A stretch of DNA of 64,000 nt from NCBI RefSeq assembly GCF_965230735.1, contig NZ_OZ246016.1:1736001-1800000 (forward strand). The letters run 5' to 3'. Each line of letters starts with the position of its first letter. Position 1 is the first letter of the stretch. The DNA comes from Motiliproteus sp965230735. GTDB taxonomy: Bacteria > Pseudomonadota > Gammaproteobacteria > Pseudomonadales > Balneatricaceae. The position numbers and the translations under genes are program-made. Below are positions 25,600-34,270 of the stretch, piece by piece. Under the pieces are notes generated by a model, which was not told the origin of the DNA, searched no databases, and worked only from the letters and a program-made list of their open reading frames with translations.

Positions 25600-26795
25600 G
25601 CTCGCCCCGGGTCCTATTCTACGTTCAACATCTGCTGGGCATCGGCCATATCAAGCGGGCCTCGTTATTGGTTCGCGGTTGGCTTGAGGCCGGATTACAG
25701 GTGAGTGTGGTCAGCGGTGGTGAAGCCGTGGAACAGTTTGGTTTCGATGGCGCCGAGCTGATTCAGCTACCGCCCGTGCGCGCCTGCGATGCCTCCTTTT
25801 CCGCCCTGGTCGACCAACAGGGTCAACCGCTTAGCGAGGGCTTCAAGCAACAGCGTCGTGAGCAGCTGCTGCAGACATTGGAGCGGGTCAAGCCGGACCT
25901 GCTGGTGATCGAAAACTATCCGTTCGGACGGCGTCAGCTGCGTTGGGAGCTGAAACCCTTGCTGATCCGAGCCGGCGCGCTGGAGAAGCCGCCCATTCGC
26001 ATCTGTTCGGTTCGCGATATTCTGCAACGACGTAAACCGGAACGGGAACAGGAGAGTCTGGATCTGCTGGCGGCCCATTTCGATGCGGTGATGGTTCACG
26101 GTGATCCGGCATTTATTCCGCTGCATGACTCCTTCCCGCGTAGCACCGAGCTGGCCGACAAGCTGCATTACACCGGTTATGTGACCGAACTACAGGACTC
26201 GTCCCGCCATAAAGACGGTGGTGGCAGTAATGAGGTGTTGGTGTCTGCCGGTGGCGGTGCGGTTGGGTTTAGCTTGATGAAAGCCTGCTTGGAGGCGCTG
26301 AGGTTACCCGAGCAGGCCCAGGCGTTGAGTGCCAATGGGGAGCCGGTGTGTTGGCGGTTGTTGTTGGGGCCGAACATGACCGAACAGCAAACCGAGCAGC
26401 TCCAGGCGTTGGCCCGGGCCGCCGATCCTGATCGCTATCGAGTGATTATGGAACCGCTACGGCCGGACTTTGTGGATCTGCTCAAGGCTTGTCGGCTGTC
26501 GATCTCCCAAGGGGGCTACAACACCCTGATGGATCTTTTGTCGGCGCGTCCACGTGCCGTGGTGGTACCCTTCGAGGGCAGCGGAGAAACCGAGCAGCGA
26601 GCCCGAACCGAACGCTTGGCGGAGCTGGGGCTCTGTCAGTGGGTTAGCGAAGCGCAATTAGGCCCTGAGGCGATCTGTGCAGCAATCATCAACGCTCTGA
26701 ACGCGCCTGCCGGTAATCCTTTTCAACTCGACTGCAACGGTGCGGCCAAGTCTGCGTCTATTCTGCAGCAGTTGTATGAGACTCCCGACAAGTAA
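25596..26795 (+). CDS. MurG-like glycosyltransferase (COG4671 type), second paralogue
   Basis: A 399-residue GT-B protein, paralogous to the one just upstream. It starts with PRVLFYVQHLLGIGHIKRAS (GxGH loop) and has VSAGGGAVGFSL in place of the Gly-rich loop of the first copy, and SQGGYNTLMDLL as the donor-sugar motif. The start overlaps the previous stop (ATGA), so the two are translationally coupled and may work as a pair on the same polymer. No signal peptide or membrane segment is seen. Confidence 0.83.
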   Translation: MSSPRVLFYVQHLLGIGHIKRASLLVRGWLEAGLQVSVVSGGEAVEQFGFDGAELIQLPPVRACDASFSALVDQQGQPLSEGFKQQRREQLLQTLERVKPDLLVIENYPFGRRQLRWELKPLLIRAGALEKPPIRICSVRDILQRRKPEREQESLDLLAAHFDAVMVHGDPAFIPLHDSFPRSTELADKLHYTGYVTELQDSSRHKDGGGSNEVLVSAGGGAVGFSLMKACLEALRLPEQAQALSANGEPVCWRLLLGPNMTEQQTEQLQALARAADPDRYRVIMEPLRPDFVDLLKACRLSISQGGYNTLMDLLSARPRAVVVPFEGSGETEQRARTERLAELGLCQWVSEAQLGPEAICAAIINALNAPAGNPFQLDCNGAAKSASILQQLYETPDK

Positions 26796-26824
26796 CCTTT
26801 TTCTGATCACTTCCCGAGGCGACG

Positions 26825-27610
26825 ATGAATCCAACGTCGATTGATGACAGCCAGAGTTGGCAGCTGTTAGCCGATGAGCTGGGTTGCTGGCGAGCGCTAG
26901 CACGCACGCCGACGCTGTGGTGGCGCGATGATGATGCCGAACAGGACAGCGAGGCGTTGCAGCGGCTATGCCGGCTCAGTCGTAAATTTTCGATACCGTT
27001 GAGTCTGGCCGTTATTCCCGCCGGTGCCGATGAGAGTCTGAAGCCGCTGTTCCAGCGTACACTTGGGCTGCAGGCGCTGCAGCACGGTTACAGCCACCAG
27101 AATCATGCGCCGGCTTCGAAGCGCAAGTGCGAGCTGGGGGATGATCGACCGCTGACCGATATCGTCGAGCAGTTGTCCCGGGGAAGAGAGCACCTGACCC
27201 AATTGTTGGGGCAGGCATTTGTTCCGGCCCTGGTTCCACCCTGGAATCGCCTCAGTGAGACATTAGTGGATCAGCTCCGGCCCCGACACTTTGTCGGCTT
27301 GTCGACGCTGGGGCCACGGCAGGCTGCGATTGTTTCCGGCTTGCGGCTGAACCATGTCCATATCGATCTGATCAACTGGCGCGAGGGTCGCCGTTTCGCC
27401 GGTGATGCCCAGGTGCTGGGACAGCTGATCAACCATCTGCGTCAAAGGCGCTTGGCCGAGGTGGACCCGCAGGAAGCCACTGGGCTGATGAGCCACCATC
27501 TGGCCCATGACGAGGGCTGCTGGGATTTTCTGGAACGCCTGTTCCGTTTTCTTGAGGATCAGCCGGTGCGTTGGCTAACCGGTGCCGAGCTGTTCGATCC
27601 GGCTAGCTGA
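26825..27610 (+). CDS. polysaccharide-deacetylase-like protein
   Basis: A 261-residue soluble protein with NodB-like motifs: WWRDDDA (residues 32-38, supplying a catalytic or metal-binding Asp), H-G-Y-S-H-Q-N-H (87-94; the H-x-x-x-H metal pair), PPWNR, and L-M-S-H-H-L-A-H-D near the C terminus. The family removes acetyl groups from N-acetylated sugars. The barrel is short and there is no export signal, so the substrate is probably an intracellular precursor. It follows the glycosyltransferase pair by 29 bases on the same strand and ends the plus-strand part of the cluster. Confidence 0.8.
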   Translation: MNPTSIDDSQSWQLLADELGCWRALARTPTLWWRDDDAEQDSEALQRLCRLSRKFSIPLSLAVIPAGADESLKPLFQRTLGLQALQHGYSHQNHAPASKRKCELGDDRPLTDIVEQLSRGREHLTQLLGQAFVPALVPPWNRLSETLVDQLRPRHFVGLSTLGPRQAAIVSGLRLNHVHIDLINWREGRRFAGDAQVLGQLINHLRQRRLAEVDPQEATGLMSHHLAHDEGCWDFLERLFRFLEDQPVRWLTGAELFDPAS

Positions 27611-27625
27611 TCACCGCATCGGTTT

Positions 27626-28225
27626 TCAATCACCATCGGTCAGCAGGCTGATGTTGTGCTGTTGGAGCGACAAGCGGCCCTGTTGATAACGCAGCATCAG
27701 CGCGCACTGCCAGTCCTGCTTGATCGGACACTTGGCCAGCATGTCCCAGTCCAGCGCATCACTGAGTAGGGCGCGGATTACGCCTTTATGGGTCACTACG
27801 CCGATACGCTTCAACGAGTCCTGAGGGTCTTGGGTGGCTAGCCAGGCGCGTAGGCGTTGGCGCACCTGACGCGGACATTCACCGCCGGGCGGGGTCATGT
27901 CCAAGCCACGTTGCTCCTGGGTCTTCATCAGTTGCGGCTGCTGTTGGCGTAGCTCGGTGATCCGTTGGCCTTCCCAGTTGCCCCAGTCCATTTCGATCCA
28001 GCTATCGCTCAGGGTGGGGTGCGGGATACCCAGCAGAGCTGCCGTTTGTTGGGTTCGGAGCAGCGGGCTACAGAACCAGTCTCGTTGCCGCAGCTCGGGA
28101 GGGATGGTCCGTTGGCTCAAGCTGTCGCGGCCGATCTGGCTGAGCGGGATATCGCGTCGGCCCTGCAGCTTCTTTTCGGCGTTCCATTCGGTGGCGGCAT
28201 GGCGAATCAGCAGCAGTTCAAGCAT
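27626..28225 (-). CDS. histidine phosphatase family protein
   Basis: A 199-residue phosphoglycerate-mutase-like phosphatase. The catalytic RHAATEWN is at residues 8-15 (His9), the second catalytic His lies in VVTHKGVIRALL, and the conserved Glu lies in the SWIEMDWGNWEG segment. The fold hydrolyses phosphomonoesters; possible substrates include sugar phosphates. It overlaps the upstream glycosyltransferase gene by 8 bases and is the last gene of the minus-strand arm of the cluster. A housekeeping role such as alpha-ribazole phosphatase is a possible alternative. Confidence 0.85.
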   Translation of the reverse strand: MLELLLIRHAATEWNAEKKLQGRRDIPLSQIGRDSLSQRTIPPELRQRDWFCSPLLRTQQTAALLGIPHPTLSDSWIEMDWGNWEGQRITELRQQQPQLMKTQEQRGLDMTPPGGECPRQVRQRLRAWLATQDPQDSLKRIGVVTHKGVIRALLSDALDWDMLAKCPIKQDWQCALMLRYQQGRLSLQQHNISLLTDGD

Positions 28226-29465
28226 CGCTCGGCTTCCTGGTATCAGATTGAAAGCCGGAGGCTGTCGGGCCGATCAACGGCAGCAGCAGTTGCTGAAGAC
28301 GTTGCCCGGCGGCCTGCAGGCTATGGTATCGATCAACCCGATCACGGCCATGGGTTCCGGCTTTGGTCAGTCGTTCGGGGTGCTCCAGTAACTGCTGAAG
28401 CGTCTGGGCAAAGGCGTTGCTATCACGGGCCGGCGTCAGCCAGCCATTGTTGCCGTCTTCAACCAGCGAGGAAACGCCCCCTTCATCGCCGGCCAGGACC
28501 GGAGTGCCTGTCTGTAAGGCTTCGAGCAGAGCCATCCCAAAGGCTTCGTTGACCGCCGGCCAGACGTACAGATCGCTGGCTTGCAGCAGCGGTTGGATCT
28601 GAGATGGCTGCAGACGGCCTAAAAAACGAACCCGGGTTTGTAGTGGGGCAAAAAACTGCTCGACCTGATCGCGTGCCTTGCCATCCCCCACGATCAGGAG
28701 TTGCCAGGGCTGGGGCGGTGTTGAATTGGAGCCTGCTGCTGAATCTTGGGTTGGCAGCTGTTGCAGCGAATCTGCCAGCAACTGAAATGAATGCAGCTTG
28801 TCGCCGGGGCGCATCATCGCAACGCAGATCAACCAGCGGCTATTGGGGTCCAGCTGTAGGCGTTGGGCCAGCTGTTCTCGCCGGTTATCCACGGCTGAGT
28901 CGGACGCATTGGCAACAAAGGGGTAGAGCCGTCGGAGCGGGGCATCGGCGCGACATTGGCGCAGGCCCTCATCATCCTGGGGGTTGAGGCTGAGGATCAG
29001 CTCGGCCTGCCCGATCGCTGCGGCGGTATCGGCTAATCCGATAGCCCAGGGCCCGTCGGCCTGTTTGGCGGCGTAGGAGGCTTCGGCCACCACATAGGGG
29101 ATACCGAGGGCTTGACTGACCCGAGGGCCGATCCAGTCAGGTGCCTTGTGGTACAGATGGTAGCTGAACCAGAGCTGCGGACGTTGCGCCCTGGGTAATT
29201 TTCGATAGCGTCGGATCAGGCGCTCGGCCAACTGTACAGCCACTGCTTTTAGACGCCGCTGGTGTACCGGGTCCCCTTGGCCCTCGCGGCTGCGAAAGCG
29301 GCTGGCCAGTTGCGGTTCGAAGCCGGCTTTGGCCAACGCCTGCAGCATCAGTCTGGCAATGAGTCGGTCACCGGAAGGGTTGGGGTGGCATGGGGGCTTG
29401 AGCGGGGCATAAAAGGCGATTGGAATCGCCGATTGGTTGCTGCGGCCGTCAAGCCTCCGGCTCAT
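28218..29465 (-). CDS. glycosyltransferase family 1/4 protein
   Basis: A 415-residue GT-B enzyme. The N-terminal half has PLKPPCHPNPSGDRLIARLM, and the C-terminal half has the retaining family motif E-x7-E as ASDLYVWPAVNEAFGMALLEALQ (about 318-340). It would transfer a sugar from a nucleotide or lipid donor to a growing surface glycan. The gene overlaps the upstream glycosyltransferase by 4 bases and the downstream phosphatase by 8, a tight operon of three. The residues 238-247 form a short Ser/Thr/Asp loop that is unusual but not disruptive. Confidence 0.87.
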   Translation of the reverse strand: MSRRLDGRSNQSAIPIAFYAPLKPPCHPNPSGDRLIARLMLQALAKAGFEPQLASRFRSREGQGDPVHQRRLKAVAVQLAERLIRRYRKLPRAQRPQLWFSYHLYHKAPDWIGPRVSQALGIPYVVAEASYAAKQADGPWAIGLADTAAAIGQAELILSLNPQDDEGLRQCRADAPLRRLYPFVANASDSAVDNRREQLAQRLQLDPNSRWLICVAMMRPGDKLHSFQLLADSLQQLPTQDSAAGSNSTPPQPWQLLIVGDGKARDQVEQFFAPLQTRVRFLGRLQPSQIQPLLQASDLYVWPAVNEAFGMALLEALQTGTPVLAGDEGGVSSLVEDGNNGWLTPARDSNAFAQTLQQLLEHPERLTKAGTHGRDRVDRYHSLQAAGQRLQQLLLPLIGPTASGFQSDTRKPSDA

Positions 29466-30733
29466 TGTGCGGCTCCATCCCGTTGATCCGGCGTCGCGCC
29501 GTTCAGGTGGGTGAATTTATCCATCAACTGATCGATTCCGCGATGGACCGAGAAACCCTCGGTGACCCGGTCATAACCGGCTTCGGCCAGCTGCTGACGC
29601 AGCTCCGGCTGGCGTATCAGCTGCTCCAGTGCGGCACTCAGTCCCGCCACATCGCGCTGTTCGACCAACCAACCGGTGTGTCGGTGGTCGATCAACTCCG
29701 GGATGCCGGAGATGTTGGTGGCCAGGCAGCAGAGCTGTTGGCTCTGGGCTTCCATCAGCACATTGGGCAGGCCGTCGCGATCCCCGTCGCCAATGACCTG
29801 GCTGGCCAATACAAACAGATCGGCGTTGCGGTAGCGCTCCAGCACTTCCAGTTGCGGCAGCGCACCGAGCCAGTCGATCCGATCGCTCAAACCCAACTCG
29901 GCGGCCTGGGCTTGAAGCTTGTTGAGCAGGGTGCCGCCGCCGATATGGGTAAAATGCCAGTTCAACTCCGGCGGCAGAGCGGCCAGTGCATTCAGCAGGT
30001 GGTCGTACCCCTTTTTCTCTACCGCCCGGCCAACCGAGATCAACCGTACCGGTTGATCGCTGCCGTCACGGCTTGCTGTCTTGTTATTTTGCTGTTGTTT
30101 CGGTGCCGGGAAGCGATCGAAGTCGAGCCCGTGGTAGAGCAGCTCAACCCGCTCTGGATCATCGCTCAAGCCTTTCAGGTGTTCGGTATTGGCCTGGGTA
30201 CAGGTGACCAGCCACTCCAGTTCCGCCAGCTTTTCGCGCAGCTCCCAGTCCTCAAGGGTCCAGATATCCTTGGCATGGGCCGAGGCGCTCCAGGGTAGCG
30301 CGTCAATCTGGGCGCAGTAGCGGGTTACCGATGCCGGGGTATGGATAAAGTGGGCGTAGAGCTGCTGTACGCTGGCGGGAAGCTCACGACTGAGCACCAG
30401 GGCCTGGCCGAATCGGCGGATGCGGTTGCGGCTGGGTTCGCGACGCAGGTCTTTCCACCAGCTGCGAAGCGCACGACCGAAACCGGGGCGTCTCAGGGCA
30501 CTGAAGAACCCGCGAATGACCCGTAACGGTTCCTGGTGCAGGTACTCTGGTAGATAGAGGACCGGTGCCTGGATCTGTTGATGGATAGGATGGGTGTCAC
30601 GATCGGTCGGGTGGCGCAGGGAGACGATCATCAGCTCCAGCCCCCGTTGTTCCAGTTGATATAGCTCCTGGGCAATAAAGGTTTCGGATAAACGCGGGTA
30701 GCCTTTAAGGACAACGGCGATTTGGGCGGCCAA
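29462..30733 (-). CDS. glycosyltransferase family 4 protein
   Basis: A GT-B enzyme of about 424 residues. It begins IAVVLKGYPRLSETFIAQEL, the usual N-terminal donor/acceptor loop of this group, and has E-x7-E as D-G-L-P-N-V-L-M-E-A near the end of the second domain. A longer frame starting at a GTG at 30787 adds residues not typical of the family. I prefer the TTG at 30733, which has GAGGG seven bases before it. First gene of the minus-strand arm (GT-GT-phosphatase), divergent from a periplasmic binding protein gene. Confidence 0.82.
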   Translation of the reverse strand: MAAQIAVVLKGYPRLSETFIAQELYQLEQRGLELMIVSLRHPTDRDTHPIHQQIQAPVLYLPEYLHQEPLRVIRGFFSALRRPGFGRALRSWWKDLRREPSRNRIRRFGQALVLSRELPASVQQLYAHFIHTPASVTRYCAQIDALPWSASAHAKDIWTLEDWELREKLAELEWLVTCTQANTEHLKGLSDDPERVELLYHGLDFDRFPAPKQQQNNKTASRDGSDQPVRLISVGRAVEKKGYDHLLNALAALPPELNWHFTHIGGGTLLNKLQAQAAELGLSDRIDWLGALPQLEVLERYRNADLFVLASQVIGDGDRDGLPNVLMEAQSQQLCCLATNISGIPELIDHRHTGWLVEQRDVAGLSAALEQLIRQPELRQQLAEAGYDRVTEGFSVHRGIDQLMDKFTHLNGATPDQRDGAAQ

Positions 30734-30839
30734 CTGCAATCCCTCATATCTGTTCGGTTCGGCGTGCGCAACTATAATATAGGGCACCGCTAGTGTAAGC
30801 TGATTTTTTCGTGGGCTCAGTCGCTTAGGTTATGTTGTA

Positions 30840-31562
30840 GTGTTTCTTCGATCGCTGTTTGCGTTAGTCCTGACGGTTATTTTCCAAGGCCCGCTGGCTG
30901 CGGATCCGTTGCGTTTGAGCAGCTACCTGGAACGACCGTTTTCCGATCAGGAAGGTAGGGGTCAGGTTGATCTGCTGTTGAAAGAGGCGTTTCGACGGAT
31001 CGACCAACGAGCCGTGGTGGAAATTTATCCTGAGAATCGAGCGCTGATGTTGGCTGACAGTGGTCGGGTCGACGGCCACTTCTTACGCACCGCCCAAGTG
31101 GACGAACTCCACCCGAATCTGATCCGGGTTCCGGTGCCTGTATACCGCTCCAGTTATCACGCCTATTCATTGCAACCCGATTTCAAGATCGATGGCTGGG
31201 AAGGCCTCAAGGATCACCAAGTGACATATCCGGCCGGTTGGCAGGTGTTTGACAGCCGGGCAGCGCTGTTCGGCAGCGTGGTGCCTCTCCATGATGATGT
31301 GCAGCTGTCACAACTGGTCAGACTGGGGAATCTGGATGTGCTGCTGTACGAGGATCAGGCGCTGACGCTGTTGCTGGGGCCCGGATTACGACAACACCTG
31401 CATCGTTCAGAAGTATTGCTGGAGCGTCATCTATATCTTCTGCTGAACAAACAGCATCAGGCGCTGATTGAACCCCTTGCCCGAGTCCTGAAACAGATGC
31501 AGCAGGACGGGAGTTGGGCAAGATTATGTCCGCTGTGTCAGCGAAGCCTGGTAGGACCTTAA
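30840..31562 (+). CDS. periplasmic solute-binding protein (SBP_bac_3-like)
   Basis: A 240-residue secreted protein with a signal peptide (about 1-21, cleaved after LAA). The rest is a two-lobed amino-acid-type binding fold with DPLRLSSYLERPFSD at the start and ENRALMLADSGRVDGHFLRTAQ as the typical first-lobe segment. There are two Cys near the C terminus (CPLC). The start is a GTG at 30840. Similar short SBP_bac_3 proteins in this class often are not transporter subunits but sensing or chaperone-like partners. It precedes the ABC protein gene by 2 bases, so they are co-translated. Confidence 0.75.
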   Translation: MFLRSLFALVLTVIFQGPLAADPLRLSSYLERPFSDQEGRGQVDLLLKEAFRRIDQRAVVEIYPENRALMLADSGRVDGHFLRTAQVDELHPNLIRVPVPVYRSSYHAYSLQPDFKIDGWEGLKDHQVTYPAGWQVFDSRAALFGSVVPLHDDVQLSQLVRLGNLDVLLYEDQALTLLLGPGLRQHLHRSEVLLERHLYLLLNKQHQALIEPLARVLKQMQQDGSWARLCPLCQRSLVGP

Positions 31563-31564
31563 GG

Positions 31565-34180
31565 ATGCAGAACAAGGAGCCCCGATCGGATCGGACCATG
31601 GATTCATCGATATTTAAGTTTATTTTGCGACACACCAAGCGGGATCAGATATTGATCCTGGCTTTGACGGTGTTTTCTTTCCCCTTTGTATACGCATCGC
31701 TGGAAGTCCCCAAACTGATCATCAACAACGCGATTGGTGGAGTGGACATTCCGGAGCAGTTATTCGGCTGGCCGGTGGATCAGGTCAGCTACCTGTTCCT
31801 GCTGTGCGGATTGTTTTTGGGGTTGGTACTGATCAACGGCGCGATCAAATACGTGCTCAATGTCTATCGCGGGGTGGTCGGCGAGCGGATGCTGCGACGG
31901 CTGCGCTACGATCTGTTCTGCCAGGTACTGCGTTTTCCGCTGCCCCGCTTTAAGCGCCTGAGCCAGGGCGAGGTGATTCCTATCATCACCGCCGAAACTG
32001 AGCCCCTGGGTGGCTTTATCGGTGAGGCGTTTGCGCTGCCGGCGTTTCAGGGCGGTATTCTGCTGACCTACCTGTTCTTTATCTTCAATCAGGATCCGTT
32101 GTTGGGAGCGGCGGCCACGGTGTTGTATCCGTTTCAGCTCTATATTATTCCGAAGCTGCAGCGCAGGGTTAATCAGCTCGGTAAACAGCGGGTGTTGGCG
32201 GCGCGCCAGCTGGGTGACCGGATCGGTGACACCATTTCGGGTATTCGCGAAGTGCACGCCAACGACACCAGTCATTACGAGCGTGCCGAGATCAGCTCTC
32301 GGCTGGGGCGGATTTTTGAGATCCGTTTCGAGATCTACAAGAAAAAGTTCTTTATCAAGTTCCTGAATAACTTCCTGGCCCAGGTAACCCCGTTCTTCTT
32401 TTACAGCGCCGGCGGTTACTATGTGATTCAGGGGGAGCTGTCGCTAGGCGCCCTGGTGGCGGTGTTGGCGGCTTATAAAGATCTGAACGCGCCCTGGAAA
32501 GAGCTGCTCAAGTACTACCAGACCAAGGAAGATGTGCGGATCAAGTATGAACAGGTGGTCGAGATGTTCGAAGCCGAGGGGATGATGGAACCCAAGCTGC
32601 TCGATGCTCCCCGCCTGAGCCTGGATCTGTCCCAAGGTGGCTGGAAGGCGACCCGACTGGGTTATTCGGAGGATGAAGGTGAGAGCCGCTTCGGTCGACT
32701 CAGCTTCGAGTTGGACATCACCCGTCACAATGCCCTGATCGGGGCCGAAGGCAGTGGTCGGCATGAATTGGGTGAGCTGTTGGTTCGGTTGTTAATGCCG
32801 ACACAGGGCGGACTGGCGCTGGCCGGTGCGGAACTCGACCAGTTGCCAGAGTCGGCGATGGCCAACCATGTCGGCTATGTGGCAGCCGGTGCTCATCTGT
32901 TCAGCGGCTCGATCCGAGACAACCTGCTTTACCCATTACGCAATCGGGAGCTGGAACCGGCCGAAGCCGATGCCGACCGCGAGCGGATGCAGCTTCGCGC
33001 CCGGCAGTCCGGTAACAGTACGCAGGATCCCGCAGGCGATTGGTTTGATCTGGATGGTCTTGAGCTGGCCGATCAGCAGGCTTTTAAGGCGCGGATTCAG
33101 CAGGCAATCGACACCGCTGATTTAGGCCAAGACCTGTTCCAGATGGGGCTGGCCGGACGTCTAGAGCAGCAGGATTGCGATCAGATTGAACAGCAGGTCC
33201 TACAGGCCCGGCAGCTGATTCGTGAACAACTCAGCGAGCCCGACTATCAGGATCTGGTGGAGCCGTTTGACTGGCATCGCTACAACACCAACCTGACGGT
33301 GCAGGAGAACATTCTGTTCGGCACTACCGACAGTCCGCGGGATTCCCAGACCGAAGCCGCGAGTCCCACGGTACGGCAATTTTTGGAACAGGCGGGGTTG
33401 TATGAAAGCTTCGTCAAAATCGGCCGCAAAGTCACCGAAATCATGGTGGATCTGTTCTCCGATGTGGAGCCGGACAGCGATCTGTTCGAGCGCTTCAGCT
33501 TTATCCATCATGAGGACCTGCCGGATTACCGGGCGCTGCTGAACAAGACGGCTGAGGGCATTGATCTGGAAGATGTGGAGTGCTGTGGTAAGTTCCTGGC
33601 CCTAACCTTCCAGCTCTGTCCGGCGCGTCATCGTCTGGGGTTGATTGATTCGACCATTCAGCAGCAGATTGTGCAGGCCCGACACAAGCTGGCCAAGCAG
33701 TTAGCCGACAACCCGGATGCGGACCTGCAGATCGACTTCTTTGAACTGGAGCGCTTTAACCGACGCTTGAGCCTGATGGACAACATGCTGTTCGGACGCC
33801 TGGCTTACGGGCAGGCATCGGCGCGGCGGCGCGTGACCGAACTGGTGCATCAGGTGGTCGGGCAGTTGGGGCTGGAGGAAAGCATTCAGCAGGTGGGTCT
33901 GGACTATCAGGTCGGCACCGCCGGGTCGCGGCTGTCACAGGCGCAGCGACAGAAACTGGCACTGGCTCGAGTCTTGATTAAACAGCCGGATGTGCTGATT
34001 CTCAACGACGCCCTCAACGGTCTGGATCCCAACACCGAACAGCGCTTGCTGGATAACGTACGTCGGTTGCAGGCCGGACGTGGCCTGATTCTGCTGAGTG
34101 GCCGAGTCGAACAGGCGAGTGGGTTTGACCGGGTTCTGGAAATGGGCCACGGCGAATTACGAGAGCTGCAAACGGCGTGA
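31565..34180 (+). CDS. ABC exporter-like protein with degenerate ATPase motifs and an internal duplication
   Basis: An 871-residue protein. Residues 20-320 form an ABC_membrane domain with about six helices. The ATPase region is highly altered. The Walker A position reads GAEGSGRH (393-400), lacking the Lys; the Q-loop position has Ala in place of Gln; the signature is LSQAQ (790-794) rather than LSGGQ; Walker B reads VLILNDALNG (810-819), without the catalytic Glu; and the H-loop His is replaced (LLSGRVE). A stretch of about 300 residues is inserted between the first and last motifs. It includes two related segments, residues about 540-586 and 697-744, each ending in N-x-L-F-G. I place the start at the ATG at 31565, just after the upstream stop; the ATG at 31598 is an alternative. 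ATP hydrolysis by itself is unlikely. Confidence 0.85.
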   Translation: MQNKEPRSDRTMDSSIFKFILRHTKRDQILILALTVFSFPFVYASLEVPKLIINNAIGGVDIPEQLFGWPVDQVSYLFLLCGLFLGLVLINGAIKYVLNVYRGVVGERMLRRLRYDLFCQVLRFPLPRFKRLSQGEVIPIITAETEPLGGFIGEAFALPAFQGGILLTYLFFIFNQDPLLGAAATVLYPFQLYIIPKLQRRVNQLGKQRVLAARQLGDRIGDTISGIREVHANDTSHYERAEISSRLGRIFEIRFEIYKKKFFIKFLNNFLAQVTPFFFYSAGGYYVIQGELSLGALVAVLAAYKDLNAPWKELLKYYQTKEDVRIKYEQVVEMFEAEGMMEPKLLDAPRLSLDLSQGGWKATRLGYSEDEGESRFGRLSFELDITRHNALIGAEGSGRHELGELLVRLLMPTQGGLALAGAELDQLPESAMANHVGYVAAGAHLFSGSIRDNLLYPLRNRELEPAEADADRERMQLRARQSGNSTQDPAGDWFDLDGLELADQQAFKARIQQAIDTADLGQDLFQMGLAGRLEQQDCDQIEQQVLQARQLIREQLSEPDYQDLVEPFDWHRYNTNLTVQENILFGTTDSPRDSQTEAASPTVRQFLEQAGLYESFVKIGRKVTEIMVDLFSDVEPDSDLFERFSFIHHEDLPDYRALLNKTAEGIDLEDVECCGKFLALTFQLCPARHRLGLIDSTIQQQIVQARHKLAKQLADNPDADLQIDFFELERFNRRLSLMDNMLFGRLAYGQASARRRVTELVHQVVGQLGLEESIQQVGLDYQVGTAGSRLSQAQRQKLALARVLIKQPDVLILNDALNGLDPNTEQRLLDNVRRLQAGRGLILLSGRVEQASGFDRVLEMGHGELRELQTA

Positions 34181-34270
34181 TACACTGGCGCGCTTTTCCA
34201 ATCTTCCCGGGCTTGTCCCGGACAGCCCGAGCCCTGTCAGGCAACGGTTGCCAGCCTGAGTGTGCGTACC

